NCBI GenBank assembly: GCA_022828225.1
Contig: JAJEJG010000001.1
Coordinates: 1 to 64,000, forward strand
Reading direction: 5' to 3'
Length of the DNA: 64,000 bases
From: Nitrospirales bacterium
GTDB taxonomy: Bacteria; Nitrospirota; Nitrospiria; Nitrospirales; UBA8639
The notes below the pieces were generated by a model. The model was given only the letters and a program-made list of their open reading frames with translations. It ran no database searches and had not been told where the DNA came from. Within the stretch, counting starts at the first letter, position 1, and the number at the start of each line of letters is the position of its first letter. Both the position numbers and the translations under genes were made by a program. Positions 16,603 to 25,032 of the stretch are shown here, in pieces.

Positions 16603-16743
16603 GCGGTACGATAGCCGACGCTCAAAATTCCTGTCAACGTGAAGGTCCGTGAGTATTCGTACGGTGACTATGCGAAGATGCCGCGAAGCGTGAATGGTCC
16701 GCGAAGCCAGAACCTCGGGGTCCGGTCCGGAGGAATACAGCCC

Positions 16744-17961
16744 GTGCCACGTCTGCGTTCGAGGGTGGTTGGTCTGTGTTGCGCGTTGTCGATTGTACTC
16801 CCTCTTCAGTTGGGAGAGAGCCGTGGTAAGGGGGACCCTCCTTCTCTTCCCGAAGGTCTCACGGGTGCCGCTTCCGCCTCCGTTCCGTCGCAAGAGCTGA
16901 TCCCGGCGCGGCCGGGGTACGTCTACGCGTTCCCCCGCGATCACGGTTCCCATGATGACTACGGCTTGGAGTGGTGGTACTTCACCGGTCACCTCTATGA
17001 TCAATCGGCACGACGGTTCGGCTATGAAGTCACGTTTTTTCGCAAGGCCATCAATGACGCGCGCGTCCGCGAACATCCGTCCCGTTGGGCGTTGCGGCAT
17101 TTGTATTTCGCGCATCTGGCCTTGACCGACGTGGAAGGGGCCGCCTTTTCCTTTTCCGAAAAATTAAGTCGCGCGGCCTTTGGAAAAGCCGGCGCCGATC
17201 CCGGGCGGATGAAGGTCTGGATCGACCGCTGGAACCTGGAACCCGTGACCGAGGAGCATCGGCAGTTGCATCTCACGGCCCACGATGCAAAATTCGGGGT
17301 GGATCTGACGCTCGTCCTGAACAAGCCACCCGTGATCCACGGCCAAGAAGGGATCAGTCGCAAGGGCGCCGGCCCCGGCCAGGCGTCGCATTATTATTCA
17401 CTCACGCGTCTGGCGACCCGGGGCACCGTCCGGGTCCGGGGCGAACCGTTCGAGGTTGCCGGGACCAGTTGGATGGATCATGAGTTCGGGTCCGGCGGCT
17501 TGGGCGAGGATCAAGTCGGGTGGGATTGGTTCAGCGTGCAATTTGATTCGAACGTCGAATTCATGCTGTATCTCTTGCGCAAACGGGACGGGTCCCATGA
17601 TCCGGCGTCGAGCGGGACGTTGATCTTTCCGGACGGCACGAGCCGGCACCTGACACGCGCGGACTTCGTGGTTCGAACGACGGATCAGTGGAGCAGTCCA
17701 CACGGCCGTGCGCAGTACCCGGCGAAATGGATCGTGGAGGTCCCGTCCGTCCCGCTTGAGGTCACGATCACGCCGGTGCTGGCCGATCAGGAACTGCGGA
17801 CCGAAAACAGTACCCGGGTGACGTATTGGGAAGGCGCCGTGGACGTCCGCGGTCATTACCGGAATGCGCCCGTCACCGGGAACGGATACGTGGAACTCAC
17901 CGGATACGCGAACCCGCTGGAATTGGACCGTGATTCACGAAAACGTCACCTGAGCCGATGA
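16744..17961 (+). CDS. AttH/CrtC-like secreted lipocalin-fold hydrolase
   Basis: The protein has 405 residues from GTG at 16744, chosen because GGAGG lies 10 bases upstream and the product then begins with a normal signal peptide (RLRSRVVGLCCALSIVLPLQLG). The open frame itself continues to 16639. Family marks are DDYGLEWWYFTGHLYD, FGYEVTFFRKA, HYYSLTRLATRGTV and AGTSWMDHEFGSGGLGEDQVGWDWFSVQ, as in AttH and carotenoid 1,2-hydratase-like proteins. Substrate unknown. Its stop overlaps the start of the next gene by 4 bases (ATGA), so the two are co-translated. Confidence 0.88.
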   Translation: MPRLRSRVVGLCCALSIVLPLQLGESRGKGDPPSLPEGLTGAASASVPSQELIPARPGYVYAFPRDHGSHDDYGLEWWYFTGHLYDQSARRFGYEVTFFRKAINDARVREHPSRWALRHLYFAHLALTDVEGAAFSFSEKLSRAAFGKAGADPGRMKVWIDRWNLEPVTEEHRQLHLTAHDAKFGVDLTLVLNKPPVIHGQEGISRKGAGPGQASHYYSLTRLATRGTVRVRGEPFEVAGTSWMDHEFGSGGLGEDQVGWDWFSVQFDSNVEFMLYLLRKRDGSHDPASSGTLIFPDGTSRHLTRADFVVRTTDQWSSPHGRAQYPAKWIVEVPSVPLEVTITPVLADQELRTENSTRVTYWEGAVDVRGHYRNAPVTGNGYVELTGYANPLELDRDSRKRHLSR

Positions 17962-18992
17962 AGACCGTCATTCGACAGGCCGTTGCATTTTCGATGGTGG
18001 TGGGTTTGTTGCTGGGATGCTCCCAGCGCAGTGATCGAGTGGTTGCGGTCGTCATTCATCCGGCCAAACCGAAGTTGGTGTACGTGGCGACGGAAGAAGC
18101 CGTGTATAAAACCCGGGACGGGGGACAGTCGTGGAAGCGGTTGTCGGAGGGGTTGACCCGCGTTCGGGTCATGAACCTGGTCATCGATCCGAAACTCCCG
18201 GCGAACGTGTTTGCCGGGACGCTGGCCGACGGGGTGTACAAGAGTCCCGACGGCGGGCGGCGTTGGCTCCCGCGCAATGCCGGCATTCAGAAAGGGACGA
18301 TCTCGGCCAACGTGAATCAACTGGTGTTCGATCCGCGGGACTCGCAAGTCCTGTACGCGGCCACGACCGTGGGGGTGTTCCGGACACAGGACGCCGGCCG
18401 GTCCTGGACCGAACGGATGCGAGGCATGAACGAAATCAATTTCATCGTGGCGTTGGCAGTCGATCCGGTCAGCCCCAATATTCTCTACGCGGGGACGAGC
18501 GGTGGGGTCTTTCGGAGTTTTGACGGCGCGGACCACTGGACAAAGGCCAATAACGGGCTTGTGCCCGACGATGCCAAAATGGCGTCCATGGCCTTGGGCG
18601 TCAATCGTGTGCTGATCGATCCTGTCGATCCGGACGTCGTCTACGCGGGTACGACCCAAGGCGTGTTCAAGACGCTCAATAAAGGGGAGGCCTGGTCGAG
18701 ACTCGCGGCCGAACTCGGAGAACTCTACGTGAGCAGTCTCGTATTGGTACCGGGAAACGGGCAACACCTCTACATGGGGACCAGCAAGGGTATCTTTCAG
18801 AGCCGGGACGGCGGACAAACGTGGAAAGCCACGAACGAGGGGTTGGACAACCTGAATATTCGAGCGATTGCCATGGATCCCCAGGATTCGCGGGTCCTGT
18901 ATGCGGGTACGAACGGAAGCGGTCTCTTCCGGAGTCAGGATGGTGGTGAGTCCTGGACCCACCTCCCATTGGCGCCTAAAGCGCAGGAATGA
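17958..18992 (+). CDS. Beta-propeller (BNR/Ycf48-like) lipoprotein
   Basis: The protein has 344 residues. A lipoprotein signal ends VVGLLLGC-S. The rest is repeats of about 45 residues with the pattern (V/I)YAGT..GVF+(S/T)+DGG.SW, for example VYKTRDGGQSWKRL, VYKSPDGGRRWLP, VFRTQDAGRSWTE and LFRSQDGGESWTH. These are Asp-box/BNR blades forming a six- or seven-bladed propeller outside the cytoplasm. Relatives act as assembly factors or carbohydrate binders; none can be chosen here. It overlaps the AttH-like gene by 4 bases and is the last gene before the nxr control region. Confidence 0.87.
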   Translation: MKTVIRQAVAFSMVVGLLLGCSQRSDRVVAVVIHPAKPKLVYVATEEAVYKTRDGGQSWKRLSEGLTRVRVMNLVIDPKLPANVFAGTLADGVYKSPDGGRRWLPRNAGIQKGTISANVNQLVFDPRDSQVLYAATTVGVFRTQDAGRSWTERMRGMNEINFIVALAVDPVSPNILYAGTSGGVFRSFDGADHWTKANNGLVPDDAKMASMALGVNRVLIDPVDPDVVYAGTTQGVFKTLNKGEAWSRLAAELGELYVSSLVLVPGNGQHLYMGTSKGIFQSRDGGQTWKATNEGLDNLNIRAIAMDPQDSRVLYAGTNGSGLFRSQDGGESWTHLPLAPKAQE

Positions 18993-19128
18993 TGGAATTT
19001 TGCCACGCATCCGTTACCGAGAGGTAACAATGGAAGGGAAGGTGCAAGTTCTTTCCCGCATCTTTGAATGAAGATCAATTTTGTGATTTCTCGTACTCTT
19101 TTGGTCAATAAAACTGGAATAATGTCAC

Positions 19129-19150
19129 CAATGGCACAAAACAATGGCAC
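19129..19150. repeat. Paired direct repeat CAATGGCAC, possible activator site
   Basis: CAATGGCAC occurs at 19129-19137 and again at 19142-19150, a period of 13 bases, about 340 bases before the sigma-54-type promoter. Distant paired sites are the usual arrangement for sigma-54 activators, but nothing identifies a specific regulator. Confidence 0.3.
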
Positions 19151-19485
19151 TATTTAACTTTATGTCAAATCATATGTGTTTATCGTCAAGCCTCATAGGC
19201 TGAATGGACCATTAAGTTACGAAAACTACACGTCTGATGATCGGTTCATGACAGGCAGTTTATTTAAAGATATCATAACATATTGTTTTAATTGATATAA
19301 AATGAAATTTTGAAGATAGTTCAATCGCTAGGTCGCATGGCGTCGAAATTTTTGGTCATCCGGGGTAGGGTCGTAGTCCATTCGTGCTACCGAATGGAAA
19401 CGTTAGGGAAGGACCAGAATTCTTTAAAAAACAAATTTCTACTTATTTTCAAATAGTTATAAGTTTTATATGGGATCATGCGCAA

Positions 19486-19501
19486 TGGCCCGAAAATTGC
19501 T
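19486..19501 (+). promoter_or_regulatory. Sigma-54 (RpoN)-type promoter for nxrAB
   Basis: TGGCCCGAAAATTGCT matches the -24/-12 consensus TGGCACG-N4-TTGCW with one difference, and has the required GG-N10-GC spacing (GG 19487-19488, GC 19499-19500). It faces nxrA, predicting a transcript start near 19512 and a leader of about 165 bases. Sigma-54 promoters require an ATP-driven activator protein; none is encoded in this window. Confidence 0.65.
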
Positions 19502-19558
19502 AGAATCTACGTGTTATTAATGTCAGTCAGCCTGTCGTCAAGGCGGAGGATGAACGGA

Positions 19559-19690
19559 ATGATGAAGCAAGAGTCGGGAAGGGAGGTGGTAAGTCAGCAG
19601 TTTTCCCCAACAGGGGGTTTTTTCATTAATCCATTCCACGTTAGGCCGATCGGCCTTTACACGAGGAGGTTTCACAATGTTTCTTTCTAG
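19559..19690 (+). CDS. Possible 43-residue leader ORF overlapping nxrA start
   Basis: An ATG at 19559, preceded 9 bases away by GGAGG (19545-19549), opens a 43-codon frame that ends at 19690, 14 bases inside nxrA in another frame. It would be transcribed from the predicted sigma-54 promoter. Its translation would pass over the hairpin, the palindrome and the nxrA ribosome site, so it could couple or tune nxrA translation. The peptide resembles nothing recognised and the frame may be chance. Confidence 0.25.
   Translation: MMKQESGREVVSQQFSPTGGFFINPFHVRPIGLYTRRFHNVSF
19604..19656 (+). promoter_or_regulatory. Leader hairpin with T run, and 14-bp palindrome, before nxrA
   Basis: CCCC-AACA-GGGG (19605-19616) followed by G and six T resembles a weak terminator or attenuator. 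Downstream, AGGCCGATCGGCCT at 19643-19656 is a perfect 14-base palindrome ending 6 bases before the nxrA ribosome site. It could be an operator in DNA or a small hairpin in RNA near the ribosome site. Both lie in the predicted leader. Confidence 0.4.
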
Positions 19691-22600
19691 ACGTCAATTT
19701 TTAAAAGTGACCACCGGGACGGTGGCGGCAGTGGCGTTGGCGGACAAAGCCTTGGCCTTGACCGCGCTGCAACCGGTTGTCGAAGTGGGCAACCCGCTGG
19801 GCGAGTATCCGGATCGCGCCTGGGAGCGGGTGTACCACGATCAGTATCGCTATGATTCGTCGTTTACGTGGGTCTGCTCCCCGAACGACACGCACGCCTG
19901 CCGCATTCGTTCCTTCGTGCGTAACGGCGTGGTCATGCGGGTCGAGCAAAACTACGACCACCAAACCTACGAAGACCTCTACGGCAACCGCGGAACGTTT
20001 GCTCACAACCCGCGGATGTGCTTGAAGGGGTACACGATGCATCGTCGGGTGTATGGGCCCTATCGGTTGAAAGGTCCCTTGATGCGCCGTGGTTGGAAAG
20101 CCTGGATGGATGCCGGTAGCCCGGAATTCACCCCGGACGTCATGAATAAGTACAAATTCACTTCGCGGTACCTGGATGACATGTTGCGGGTAAGCTGGGA
20201 TACGGCCTTTACGTATCTGGGCAAAGCCATGGTCATTATCGCGGAGCGGTACAGCGGCGAAGCCGGTGCCCGTCGGTTGCGGGAACAAGGCTATCCGCCG
20301 GAAATGATCGAAATGACCAAGGGTTCCGGCGTGCGGTGCATGAAGTTCCGCGCGGGGATGCCCATCTTGGGCGTGATCGGCAAAATGGCCGTCACTCGGA
20401 TGAACGGTGGCTGCGGCGCGTTGCTCGACCACTACATTCGGAAAGTGAAACCTGCCCAGGCCCAAGGCGGCCGGTACTGGTCGAACTACACCTGGCACGG
20501 TGACCAAAACCCAGCGCATCCGTTCTGGTCCGGGGTCCAAACCTCTGACAACGACATGAGCGACATGCGGTTCGCGAAGTTGAACACAAGCTGGGGCAAG
20601 AACTTCGTCGAAAACAAAATGCCGGAAGCGCACTGGAAGCTCGAAAGCATCGAGCGCGGCGCGCGGGTGGTCGTGATCACGCCGGAGTACAACCCGACGG
20701 CGTATCGTGCCGACTACTGGATTCCGGTTCGGCCGGAAACGGACGCGGCGTTGTTCCTGGGTGCCTGTAAGATCATGTTCGACGAGAACATGCACGACCA
20801 TGATTTCTGCTCGGCCTACACGGACATGCCGATTCTGGTTCGTACGGATACCCTGCAATACCTGGATCCGCGCGACGTGATCAAGGGCTATAAATTGCCG
20901 GACTTCTCCAAGACCTATTCAGGGAAAGTGCAAACCCTGAATCCGGCGAAGATTGCCCGTCTCGGCGGTTTCATGGTGTGGGACACCAATAAGAACCAGG
21001 CCGTGCCGATTCACCGTGAATTGGTGGGCTGGCACTATCGGAACAGCGGTATCGAGGCGGCGTTGAACGGGACCTACCGGGTGAAGTTGCTGAACGGCCG
21101 GGAAGTCGACGTGGCACCGATCTTCCAGTTGTATCAAGTCCACTTGCAGGACTACGACCTGGATACGGTCCACCAGATCAACCGGGCCCCGAAGGACCTG
21201 ATCGTCCGCTGGGCCAGAGATTCAGGTACCATCAAACCGGCAACGATTCACAACGGGGAAGGCACGAACCACTACTTCCACCAAACCATCATTGCGCGTG
21301 GCGCGGCGATGGTGTTGATTCTCGCCGGGAACGTCGGGAAGTTCGGGACCGGGCAACATACCTGGGCCGGGAACTACAAAGCGGGGATCTGGAACAGCAC
21401 CCCGTGGTCCGGCGGTGGTTTGGGCACGCACACCGCGGAAAATCCGTTCAAGATCACGACGGATCCGAACGCACACGGTAAAGAAGTGCACGTGCGTGGC
21501 TACTACTATGGTGAAGAGGTGGCTTACTGGAACCATGGGGACACGGCGTTGATCGTGAACACGCCGAAGTATGGGCGCCGGGTGTTTACCGGAAAAACGC
21601 ACATGCCGACCCCGACCAAGTTCCGGTGGGTGGCGAACGTCAACGTGTTGAACAACGCCAAACACCACTATGACATGGTTAAGAACGTGGACCCGCACAT
21701 CGAATGTATCGTCACCCAGGACATCGAGATGACCTCGGACGTGAACCACGCGGACGTGGCCATGGGTGTGAATACGTGGATGGAGTTCACGTATCCGGAA
21801 CATACCGCGACGGTGTCGAATCCGTGGTTCCAGGTGTGGAAAGGGGGCATCCGGCCCTTGTATGACACCAGAAACGACCTGGATACGACCGCCGGCGTGG
21901 CCGCCAAATTGACCAACATGACGGGCGATGGGCGGTTCCGGGATTACTTCAAGTTCGTCTATGACAACCGGGTGGACGTGTACGTGCAACGGTTGTTGGA
22001 CGCCAGTTGTACGGGGTACGGGTACAGCGTTGACACCATGCTCAAGTCCGAAAAGGGCTGGATGGTGCTGTGCCGGACGTATCCACGGCAACCGTTCTGG
22101 GAAGAGACGAACGAATCGAAGCCGCAATGGACGCGGACTGGCCGGTATGAAAACTACCGGACGGAGCCGGAAGCCATTGAGTACGGTGAAAACTTCATTT
22201 CGCACCGGGAAGGGACGGAGGCCACTCCATACCTACCGAACGCGATTATGACGACGAACCCGTACGTACGGCCGGATGACTATGGTATTCCTATCACCGC
22301 GCAGCACCATGACGACAAGACGGTGCGGAACATTGCGTTGCCGTGGCAGGAAATCAAACGGTACTCCAACCCGCTGTGGGAGAAGGGGTATCAATTCTAC
22401 TGCGTGACGCCGAAGACGCGGCATCGTGTACACAGCCAATGGTCAGTGAACGACTGGGTGCAGATGTATGAATCGAACTTCGGTGACGCGTATCGGATGG
22501 ATAAACGGACACCGGGCGTGGGTGAGCATCAACTTCACATGAACCCACAATCGGCGAAAGACCGAGGCATCAACGACGGTGACTATGTGTACGTTGACGG

Positions 22601-23114
22601 CAATCCGGTTGATCGGCCGTACCGCGGATGGAAGCCGAGTGACCCGTACTACAAAGTGGCTCGGTTGATGATTCGTTGTAAGTACAACCCGGCGTTCCCG
22701 TACCACGTGACGATGGCGAAACACGCTCCGTACGTGGCCACCGCGAAATCCGTGAAGGGTCACGAAACACGACCGGATGGACGGGCCATCGCGATGGATA
22801 CGGGTTATCAATCCAACTTCCGGTATGGGGCGCAACAGTCCTTCACACGTGACTGGTTGATGCCGATGCACCAGACCGACTCACTGCCGGGCAAACACGC
22901 GGTGGGCTGGAAGTTTAAATTCGGGTATCAAGTGGACAACCACGCAGTCAACACCACTCCGAAAGAATGTCTGATGCGGATCACCAAAGCAGAGGACGGT
23001 GGTATCGGCGGCAGGGGTCCATGGGAGCCAGTCCGGACCGGGTTTACGCCTGGGCAGGAAAATGAGTTCATGATCAAGTGGCTCAAAGGCGACCACATTA
23101 AGATCAAGGTGTAA
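19677..23114 (+). CDS. nxrA: Nitrite oxidoreductase alpha subunit
   Basis: The protein has 1145 residues, the length typical of Nitrospira NxrA. It oxidises nitrite to nitrate at a molybdenum bis-MGD centre on the periplasmic side. The N-terminus is a twin-arginine signal (SRRQFLKV, residues 4-11), so the folded complex is exported. The first iron-sulfur site reads C67-x3-D71-x3-C75...C115, with Asp in place of one Cys. The segment YWSNYTWHGDQNPAHPFWSG and the following TSDNDMSDMRF lie where the Mo-proximal Asp of type II DMSO-reductase enzymes is expected. The ribosome site GAGGAGG is 7 bases from the ATG. It is co-transcribed with nxrB 74 bases downstream. Confidence 0.98.
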   Translation: MFLSRRQFLKVTTGTVAAVALADKALALTALQPVVEVGNPLGEYPDRAWERVYHDQYRYDSSFTWVCSPNDTHACRIRSFVRNGVVMRVEQNYDHQTYEDLYGNRGTFAHNPRMCLKGYTMHRRVYGPYRLKGPLMRRGWKAWMDAGSPEFTPDVMNKYKFTSRYLDDMLRVSWDTAFTYLGKAMVIIAERYSGEAGARRLREQGYPPEMIEMTKGSGVRCMKFRAGMPILGVIGKMAVTRMNGGCGALLDHYIRKVKPAQAQGGRYWSNYTWHGDQNPAHPFWSGVQTSDNDMSDMRFAKLNTSWGKNFVENKMPEAHWKLESIERGARVVVITPEYNPTAYRADYWIPVRPETDAALFLGACKIMFDENMHDHDFCSAYTDMPILVRTDTLQYLDPRDVIKGYKLPDFSKTYSGKVQTLNPAKIARLGGFMVWDTNKNQAVPIHRELVGWHYRNSGIEAALNGTYRVKLLNGREVDVAPIFQLYQVHLQDYDLDTVHQINRAPKDLIVRWARDSGTIKPATIHNGEGTNHYFHQTIIARGAAMVLILAGNVGKFGTGQHTWAGNYKAGIWNSTPWSGGGLGTHTAENPFKITTDPNAHGKEVHVRGYYYGEEVAYWNHGDTALIVNTPKYGRRVFTGKTHMPTPTKFRWVANVNVLNNAKHHYDMVKNVDPHIECIVTQDIEMTSDVNHADVAMGVNTWMEFTYPEHTATVSNPWFQVWKGGIRPLYDTRNDLDTTAGVAAKLTNMTGDGRFRDYFKFVYDNRVDVYVQRLLDASCTGYGYSVDTMLKSEKGWMVLCRTYPRQPFWEETNESKPQWTRTGRYENYRTEPEAIEYGENFISHREGTEATPYLPNAIMTTNPYVRPDDYGIPITAQHHDDKTVRNIALPWQEIKRYSNPLWEKGYQFYCVTPKTRHRVHSQWSVNDWVQMYESNFGDAYRMDKRTPGVGEHQLHMNPQSAKDRGINDGDYVYVDGNPVDRPYRGWKPSDPYYKVARLMIRCKYNPAFPYHVTMAKHAPYVATAKSVKGHETRPDGRAIAMDTGYQSNFRYGAQQSFTRDWLMPMHQTDSLPGKHAVGWKFKFGYQVDNHAVNTTPKECLMRITKAEDGGIGGRGPWEPVRTGFTPGQENEFMIKWLKGDHIKIKV

Positions 23115-23188
23115 GCAGAGAACCAGATCACGTGTGGACTATTAGCAATTGAACTGACTTTATTGAGTTCAAAGAAACGGAGGAAACC

Positions 23189-24478
23189 ATGCCAGAAGTT
23201 TATAATTGGCAATTAGGGCGGAAGATGCTGTATCCCTACGAGGAACGGCATCCAAAGTGGCAATTCGCCTTTGTGTTCAACATCAATCGCTGCTTGGCCT
23301 GTCAGACCTGTTCCATGGCGGATAAATCCACATGGTTGTTCTCGAAGGGCCAGGAGTACATGTGGTGGAACAACGTGGAAACGAAGCCGTATGGCGGATA
23401 TCCACAGTTCTACGACGTGAAAATCACGCAGTTGATCGAACAAGTCAACCCAGGCGGACAGGTGTGGAACGTGCGGGTCGGCCGCAAACACCATGCGCCG
23501 TATGGGGTGTTCGAAGGAATGACCATTTTCGATGCCGGGGCCAAAGTCGGCCAGGCCGCGATCGGGTACATTCCGACGGACCAAGAATGGCGTTTTGTCA
23601 ACATTTATGAAGACACGGCCACGTCAATGCGCGCCCTTGTGGAAGGCATTGATAAGACCGGGTTTACCAAAGAAGAACCATGGCGGATGACCGGCAGCAG
23701 CTTGCCGGAACATGAAACCTACTTCTTCTATCTTCAACGCATTTGTAACCATTGCACCTACCCGGGTTGTTTGGCTGCGTGCCCGCGGAAGGCCATCTAC
23801 AAGAGGCCGGAAGACGGGATCGTGCTGATCGACCAGAACCGGTGCCGTGGGTACAAGAAGTGCGTGGAGCAATGTCCATTCAAAAAGCCGATGTATCGGG
23901 GTACGACTCGGGTCACCGAGAAGTGCATCGCTTGCTATCCGCGGGTCGAGGGGAAAGATCCTCTGACCGGCGGCGAGCCGATGGAAACCCGGTGTATGGC
24001 GGCCTGCGTGGGTAAGATTCGCTTACAGAACCTCGTCAAGATCGGTGAGGATGGACTGTGGGCGGAAGATCGGTGGAACCCCCTGTACTACACCATCCGT
24101 GTGGAACAGGTGGCGTTGCCGCTGTACCCGCAATGGGGCACCGAGCCGAACGGGTTCTACATTCCCCCGCGGCAAGCGCCTCGTGGCTACATCCGGCAGA
24201 TGTTCGGGCCGGGCGTGGACAATGCGATCGAGAAGTACCTGGTGCCGAGCCGGGAACTGTTAGCCGTCCTCCAGCTCTGGAGAGCGAGCCAACAGATCGT
24301 CTTCCGGTACGACATCATTCCTGGACCGAAAGTGTTCGAAACCCAAATTCACGGTCGGAAGTTCGAGATGTACAACGACACCGTGTTAGGGTTCAACAAG
24401 TCCGGGAAGGAAGCCGTGCGGCAGCAGGTGGAAGAGCCGATTTACATTCGGCCAGCCGAACGCGCTACTTGGCTGTAA
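23189..24478 (+). CDS. nxrB: Nitrite oxidoreductase beta subunit
   Basis: The protein has 429 residues with no signal peptide; it is thought to be exported with NxrA. It carries electrons through four iron-sulfur clusters. Ligand groups seen are C35-C38-C41 (then Asp45 where NarH has Cys), C186-C189-C194-C198, C219-x5-C225-x3-C229 with Tyr222 at the position that marks a 3Fe-4S cluster, and C246-C249...C269-C273. The ribosome site GGAGG is close to the ATG. A strong terminator follows 20 bases after the stop, so no gamma subunit is co-transcribed here. Confidence 0.98.
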   Translation: MPEVYNWQLGRKMLYPYEERHPKWQFAFVFNINRCLACQTCSMADKSTWLFSKGQEYMWWNNVETKPYGGYPQFYDVKITQLIEQVNPGGQVWNVRVGRKHHAPYGVFEGMTIFDAGAKVGQAAIGYIPTDQEWRFVNIYEDTATSMRALVEGIDKTGFTKEEPWRMTGSSLPEHETYFFYLQRICNHCTYPGCLAACPRKAIYKRPEDGIVLIDQNRCRGYKKCVEQCPFKKPMYRGTTRVTEKCIACYPRVEGKDPLTGGEPMETRCMAACVGKIRLQNLVKIGEDGLWAEDRWNPLYYTIRVEQVALPLYPQWGTEPNGFYIPPRQAPRGYIRQMFGPGVDNAIEKYLVPSRELLAVLQLWRASQQIVFRYDIIPGPKVFETQIHGRKFEMYNDTVLGFNKSGKEAVRQQVEEPIYIRPAERATWL

Positions 24479-24494
24479 GAGCCTGGTAGGGTAT

Positions 24495-24535
24495 GAAAAA
24501 AAGCCGGAGGTTTTCGGACCTCCGGCTTTTTTTTT
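24495..24535 (+). terminator. Intrinsic terminator of the nxrAB operon
   Basis: An 11-base perfect stem, AAGCCGGAGGT (24501-24511) with ACCTCCGGCTT (24518-24528), loop of 6, is followed by a T run to 24535 and preceded by an A run, so it could act in both directions. It lies just after the nxrB stop. Confidence 0.95.
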
Positions 24536-24656
24536 ACCAGCCGCATCGGCGGAAAGGCGTCAAAAAATTGCTTAGATTCCTGTTCTAAATGGTGTATCCT
24601 AAAGAGATATTTTACCGTGTATCAGCGAATGTCATGAAAGAAGCGATCCCGACAGC

Positions 24657-24986
24657 ATGAGTCTCGCGCCTCCTGATCCCGTTCCTGTTTCAGCTCGGGC
24701 CATTCCCTTTTGGGAACTTTTGGAGACCGGGACAGTGCCCGACGAATATCTCAAGACGGAATACGTTACTCAACAATTTGTCGAACGGTTGGTCCATTAC
24801 GTATTGAGCATTCCCTCGAAATCCATTTCAATTCCCCAGCTTTCGGCGATTCTCGAACAAATTGACGCCCGTCACCAGATCTTCTTTTTTAAGCGCTTAA
24901 AGGAAACGAGTCCACATAGTTTAAAGGAGTTTGCTCCGCTGTATTACGGCTTTATGGCAGAATTTCATCCGTTATTGTTTACCTGA
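24657..24986 (+). CDS. Small protein of unknown function downstream of nxrB
   Basis: The protein has 109 residues and no signal peptide or membrane segment. The composition is that of a normal soluble helical protein (EYVTQQFVERLVHYVLSI, IPQLSAILEQIDARHQIFFFKRL). No family is recognised. It lies beyond the nxr terminator, so it needs its own promoter or read-through, and its start lacks a clear ribosome site. The following gene is 46 bases away on the same strand. Confidence 0.6.
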   Translation: MSLAPPDPVPVSARAIPFWELLETGTVPDEYLKTEYVTQQFVERLVHYVLSIPSKSISIPQLSAILEQIDARHQIFFFKRLKETSPHSLKEFAPLYYGFMAEFHPLLFT

Positions 24987-25032
24987 CCCTGAGTCCGGCA
25001 ACCCCTGTGTTAGGAAGAACGTAGGAGGAACA

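Larger units (their letters stand above)
18993..19676 (+). promoter_or_regulatory. 684-bp AT-rich control region upstream of nxrA
   Basis: No gene fills this stretch, which is far richer in A+T than its surroundings. It holds paired CAATGGCAC boxes (19129-19150), a sigma-54-type promoter (19486-19501), a possible leader ORF (19559-19690), a short hairpin with a T run (19604-19623), a 14-bp palindrome (19643-19656) and the nxrA ribosome site GAGGAGG (19663-19669). Such length suggests elaborate control of nitrite oxidation. Confidence 0.7.

Noticed and set aside
19701-20858. 385-residue minus-strand frame
   Set aside because: Antisense to nxrA, with no recognisable domain or ribosome site.
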